NCBI RefSeq assembly: GCF_003585765.1
Contig: NZ_CP021235.1
Span: forward strand, 1,116,001-1,180,000
DNA from: Pontibacter actiniarum
GTDB taxonomy: Bacteria > Bacteroidota > Bacteroidia > Cytophagales > Hymenobacteraceae
DNA: 64,000 nucleotides
Direction of reading: 5' to 3'
In this document: in pieces, positions 61,957 through 64,000 of the stretch
Position numbering within the stretch: the first letter of the stretch is position 1
Layout: the number at the start of each line of letters is the position of its first letter
Program-made: the position numbers and the translations under genes
The notes under the pieces: model-generated
Seen by the model: the letters and a program-made list of their open reading frames with translations, nothing else
Database searches by the model: none
What the model was told of the DNA's origin: nothing

Positions 61957-62967
61957 ATGATCATACAACTGCAGCAAGGAATTCCGGCTGAGCTGAAGGA
62001 GAATATTCTAAAGCAGGTAAAGGAAATAGGCTACAAAGCCAACGAAGTTAAAACACAGGAGGCACATTACCTGGTAGCCATCGGCAAAAAGGATTTCGAT
62101 ATTCGCCACATCGGGCAGTTGCCGGGCGTAGCCGATATTCACCGTGTTTCGGAAGAGTATAAACTCATTTCACGTAAGTGGCGCGTGGAGCCTACCCGTA
62201 TTGACTTAGGTGATGGGGTTATGGTGGGCGAAGGAAGCTTCAGCATCATGGCCGGCCCTTGTTCTATTGAGAGTGAGTCGCAAATAGAAAGTGTGGTGGC
62301 ACACCTGAAGGAAAACAATGTAAAAATCATGCGCGGTGGTGTGTTTAAACCTCGTAGCTCACCTTATGCCTTCCGTGGTATGGGCATGGACGGCTTGAAG
62401 ATGTTCCACCGTATCTGCCGTGAAAATGGCATCAAAGTTATCACGGAAGTCATGCAGGTGTCGCAGATAGAGGAGATGATAGACTATGTGGATGTTTTCC
62501 AGGTAGGTGCCCGAAACAGCCAGAACTTCAACCTGCTCGATTCTTTAGGCGAGGCACAGAAACCGGTATTGCTGAAACGTGGTATTTCCGGTACGTTGGA
62601 AGAACTGCTGCAGGCCGCTGAATATATCTTCTCGCATGGTAACGAAAAAATCATGCTTTGCGAGCGCGGTATCCGTTCCTACGAAGGTGCATACCGCAAT
62701 GTGCTGGACCTAAATGCGGTGCCGGTGCTAAAAGAGAAAACACATTTGCCCGTGATTGTAGATCCATCGCATGGCATTGGGCTGCGTGATTATGTAGAAA
62801 GTATGTCGTTGGCAGCGGTGATGGCTGGGGCAGATGGAATAATCTACGAAACGCACCAGACCCCCGAAAAAGCTTTTTCCGATGCGCAGCAGACGGTAAA
62901 TTTCCAGGAATCGGCAAAAATGATCCAGCGCATGCGCCAGACGTACGAACTGCGCGAAAGCTTTTAA
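61957..62967 (+). CDS. aroF: 3-deoxy-7-phosphoheptulonate (DAHP) synthase, AroF/type I-beta
   Basis: 336 aa. An N-terminal ferredoxin-like regulatory domain (about 1-70) precedes the type I-beta TIM barrel, as in Thermotoga: FSIMAGPCSIESESQIES, MRGGVFKPRSSPYAFRG, DVFQVGARNSQNFNLLD, PVLLKRGISGTLEELL, CERGIRSYEG, PVIVDPSHGIGLRDYV. It makes DAHP from PEP and E4P, the first step of the shikimate pathway. Location 1 nt after trpA means Trp attenuation also sets the supply of chorismate. The N-terminal domain suggests feedback inhibition, ligand unknown. Confidence 0.95.
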   Translation: MIIQLQQGIPAELKENILKQVKEIGYKANEVKTQEAHYLVAIGKKDFDIRHIGQLPGVADIHRVSEEYKLISRKWRVEPTRIDLGDGVMVGEGSFSIMAGPCSIESESQIESVVAHLKENNVKIMRGGVFKPRSSPYAFRGMGMDGLKMFHRICRENGIKVITEVMQVSQIEEMIDYVDVFQVGARNSQNFNLLDSLGEAQKPVLLKRGISGTLEELLQAAEYIFSHGNEKIMLCERGIRSYEGAYRNVLDLNAVPVLKEKTHLPVIVDPSHGIGLRDYVESMSLAAVMAGADGIIYETHQTPEKAFSDAQQTVNFQESAKMIQRMRQTYELRESF

Positions 62968-63015
62968 AGTATAGGCATGTGAGCGTTATTTCCTAACTTG
63001 CATACATGAATAAAC

Positions 63016-63081
63016 GACATGCAGCAGCTTCTGCTTTGAGTAGTAGTCCCAGGTGATTTCAGGACCTGGCGCTTGCATGTC
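63016..63081 (+). ncRNA. Candidate structured RNA element (three-way junction) between aroF and mgtE
   Basis: An outer stem GACATGC (63016-63022) with GCATGTC (63075-63081) encloses two hairpins: AGCAG/CTGCT (63023-63035) and CCAGGT/ACCTGG (63049-63069). A terminator follows 18 nt later. It could be a 3'-UTR fold, a small RNA or a leader element of mgtE. Short helices can also arise by chance. Confidence 0.35.
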
Positions 63082-63099
63082 TATAAATAATTGAATTTC

Positions 63100-63136
63100 A
63101 AACGCCTGGTTCCTGTAGAAGGAGCCAGGCGTTTTG
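63100..63136 (+). terminator. Terminator after the trp operon
   Basis: AAACGCCTGG (63100-63109) pairs with CCAGGCGTTT (63125-63134), extended by four more pairs (one wobble), then TTTT around 63132-63135. Confidence 0.8.
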
Positions 63137-63209
63137 GTTAAATAAATTTCAGACTTTCCCGTAGAAGTACCAGCACACTAGCGCTTCATTATAGCAACAA
63201 CACGAACTT

Positions 63210-64000
63210 ATGAGCCAAACCAGTACCGACGTAAATTTAAGGGACCTGCGCCACAAGCACCCGAATGATATTGCAGAAACCATCACCGAGCTAAATGCAA
63301 AGGAGCGGATATTGGCTTTCCTGCTGCTGCCCGGCGATATGAAGGGGGAGGTGTTTACCTATTTTAACCGTACGGTGCAGGAGGAGGTGCTGAAGGAACT
63401 GGGCTCCCGCGAAACAGCGGCCATGCTGGAAAATATGGCCCCCGACGATAGAACCGAGATTTTCGAGAACTTCCCTGATCTACTCATCAAAGAGTCCATC
63501 AATTTTCTGTCGGCGGAAGAGAAAAGTATTGCGCTAAACCTGCTCGGCTACCCCGAAAAAAGCATTGCCCGCCTCATGACGCCCTACTACATCCAGGCTA
63601 AAAAAGGCTGGACAATTAAACAGGCACTGAGCAACATCAAGCGCTACGGCAAGAAAGCGGAAACCCTGAACCACATTTACATCGTGGACAAGGAAAACAA
63701 GCTGGTGGATGATATTCGGACAGGCAGGCTGCTGATGGCTGACGAGGACCAAACGATAGAGTCGCTGATGGACTACGAGTTTATTAGCCTGACGACCACC
63801 ATGAACCGAGACGAGGCCATTGAGCAGTTTAACAAGTATGACCGCGCCGTTATGCCTGTTGTGTCCGAGAGTGGCGTGCTGGTGGGTATTGTGACCTTCG
63901 ATGATATCTTCGACGAGATAGAACGACGCGATACAGAGGATATTCAGAAGTTTGGTGGTCTGGAGGCGCTGGAGCTTTCTTATACAGAAACGCCGCTCAT
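63210..64000 (+). CDS. mgtE: Magnesium transporter MgtE (N-terminal part; runs off window)
   Basis: Open from ATG 63210 (MSQTSTDVNLRDLRHKHPND) to the window edge, about 263 codons. The N-terminal MgtE domain shows the expected helical repeat units (LNAKERILAFLLLPGDMKGE, ETAAMLENMAPDDRTEIFEN), followed by two CBS domains (ARLMTPYYIQAKKGWTIKQA; MDYEFISLTTTMNRDEAIEQ and VMPVVSESGVLVGIVTFDDI). The membrane channel part lies beyond the edge. MgtE is a Mg-gated Mg2+ channel; its cytosolic domains sense Mg2+. The spacer upstream holds a terminator and a candidate structured RNA. No exact -7 element is seen. Confidence 0.92.
   Translation, partial: MSQTSTDVNLRDLRHKHPNDIAETITELNAKERILAFLLLPGDMKGEVFTYFNRTVQEEVLKELGSRETAAMLENMAPDDRTEIFENFPDLLIKESINFLSAEEKSIALNLLGYPEKSIARLMTPYYIQAKKGWTIKQALSNIKRYGKKAETLNHIYIVDKENKLVDDIRTGRLLMADEDQTIESLMDYEFISLTTTMNRDEAIEQFNKYDRAVMPVVSESGVLVGIVTFDDIFDEIERRDTEDIQKFGGLEALELSYTETPL

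Overview
The window looks like a chromosomal stretch of a Cytophagales bacterium, most likely Hymenobacteraceae and Pontibacter-like. Seen in the sequence: GC content near 50-55 percent with AT-rich spacers, genes with almost no Shine-Dalgarno sequences, repeated TAnnTTTG -7 promoter elements, a short primary sigma factor, a T9SS-type secreted protease, serine palmitoyltransferase (sphingolipid synthesis), a bacillithiol deacetylase, and DUF2490/DUF2911/DUF922-type envelope proteins. The genus is inference.

Layout. 0-12 kb: end of a deoxyhypusine-synthase-like gene, a large catalase, a 2H phosphoesterase, an ABC-F ATPase, a 6-TM protein, a DUF2490 protein, and two convergent GH13 alpha-glucoside enzymes. 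12-25 kb: housekeeping block with a small lipoprotein, tRNA-Met, an LptF/LptG permease, rpsO-pnp, rpoD, trxB, an M23/LysM endopeptidase, bshB1, accC, spt and a histone-H1-like gene. 25-29 kb: tyrS, a putative zincin and holA. 29-39 kb: one long co-directional run encoding a giant periplasmic TPR protein, an outer-membrane barrel, an HU-CCDC81/SPOR transmembrane protein, ExbB, ExbD and TonB, then folC and trmB; it may be an energised envelope machine reaching from nucleoid to outer membrane. 39-48 kb: a PRAI-like barrel without the catalytic residues, mnmA-lipoprotein-S8 protease, rpe-TonB-dependent receptor, and DUF2911. 49-54 kb: hisGDCB. 55-63 kb: trpEGDCFBA plus a DAHP synthase. The window ends inside mgtE.

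Regulation is the most interesting part. Both amino-acid operons begin with short leader ORFs missed by length cut-offs. The trp leader peptide has three consecutive Trp codons followed by a perfect 16-bp terminator, and its left arm can alternatively pair with a segment just downstream of the Trp codons: classical ribosome-mediated attenuation. The his leader peptide has five His in seven residues. Inside both operons, just before hisB, trpD and trpB, lie three arrays of exactly five heptamers (consensus RTCTNNN, 35 bp each), ending 4-6 nt before the start codon. Across the whole window the 7-mer AAGTATA/TATACTT occurs roughly 65-70 times, about equally in both orientations, in all reading frames and inside terminator stems. 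That is far above chance and behaves like a genome-wide sequence tag.

Positions come from reading the sequence. Family assignments rest on motif recognition, not database searches.
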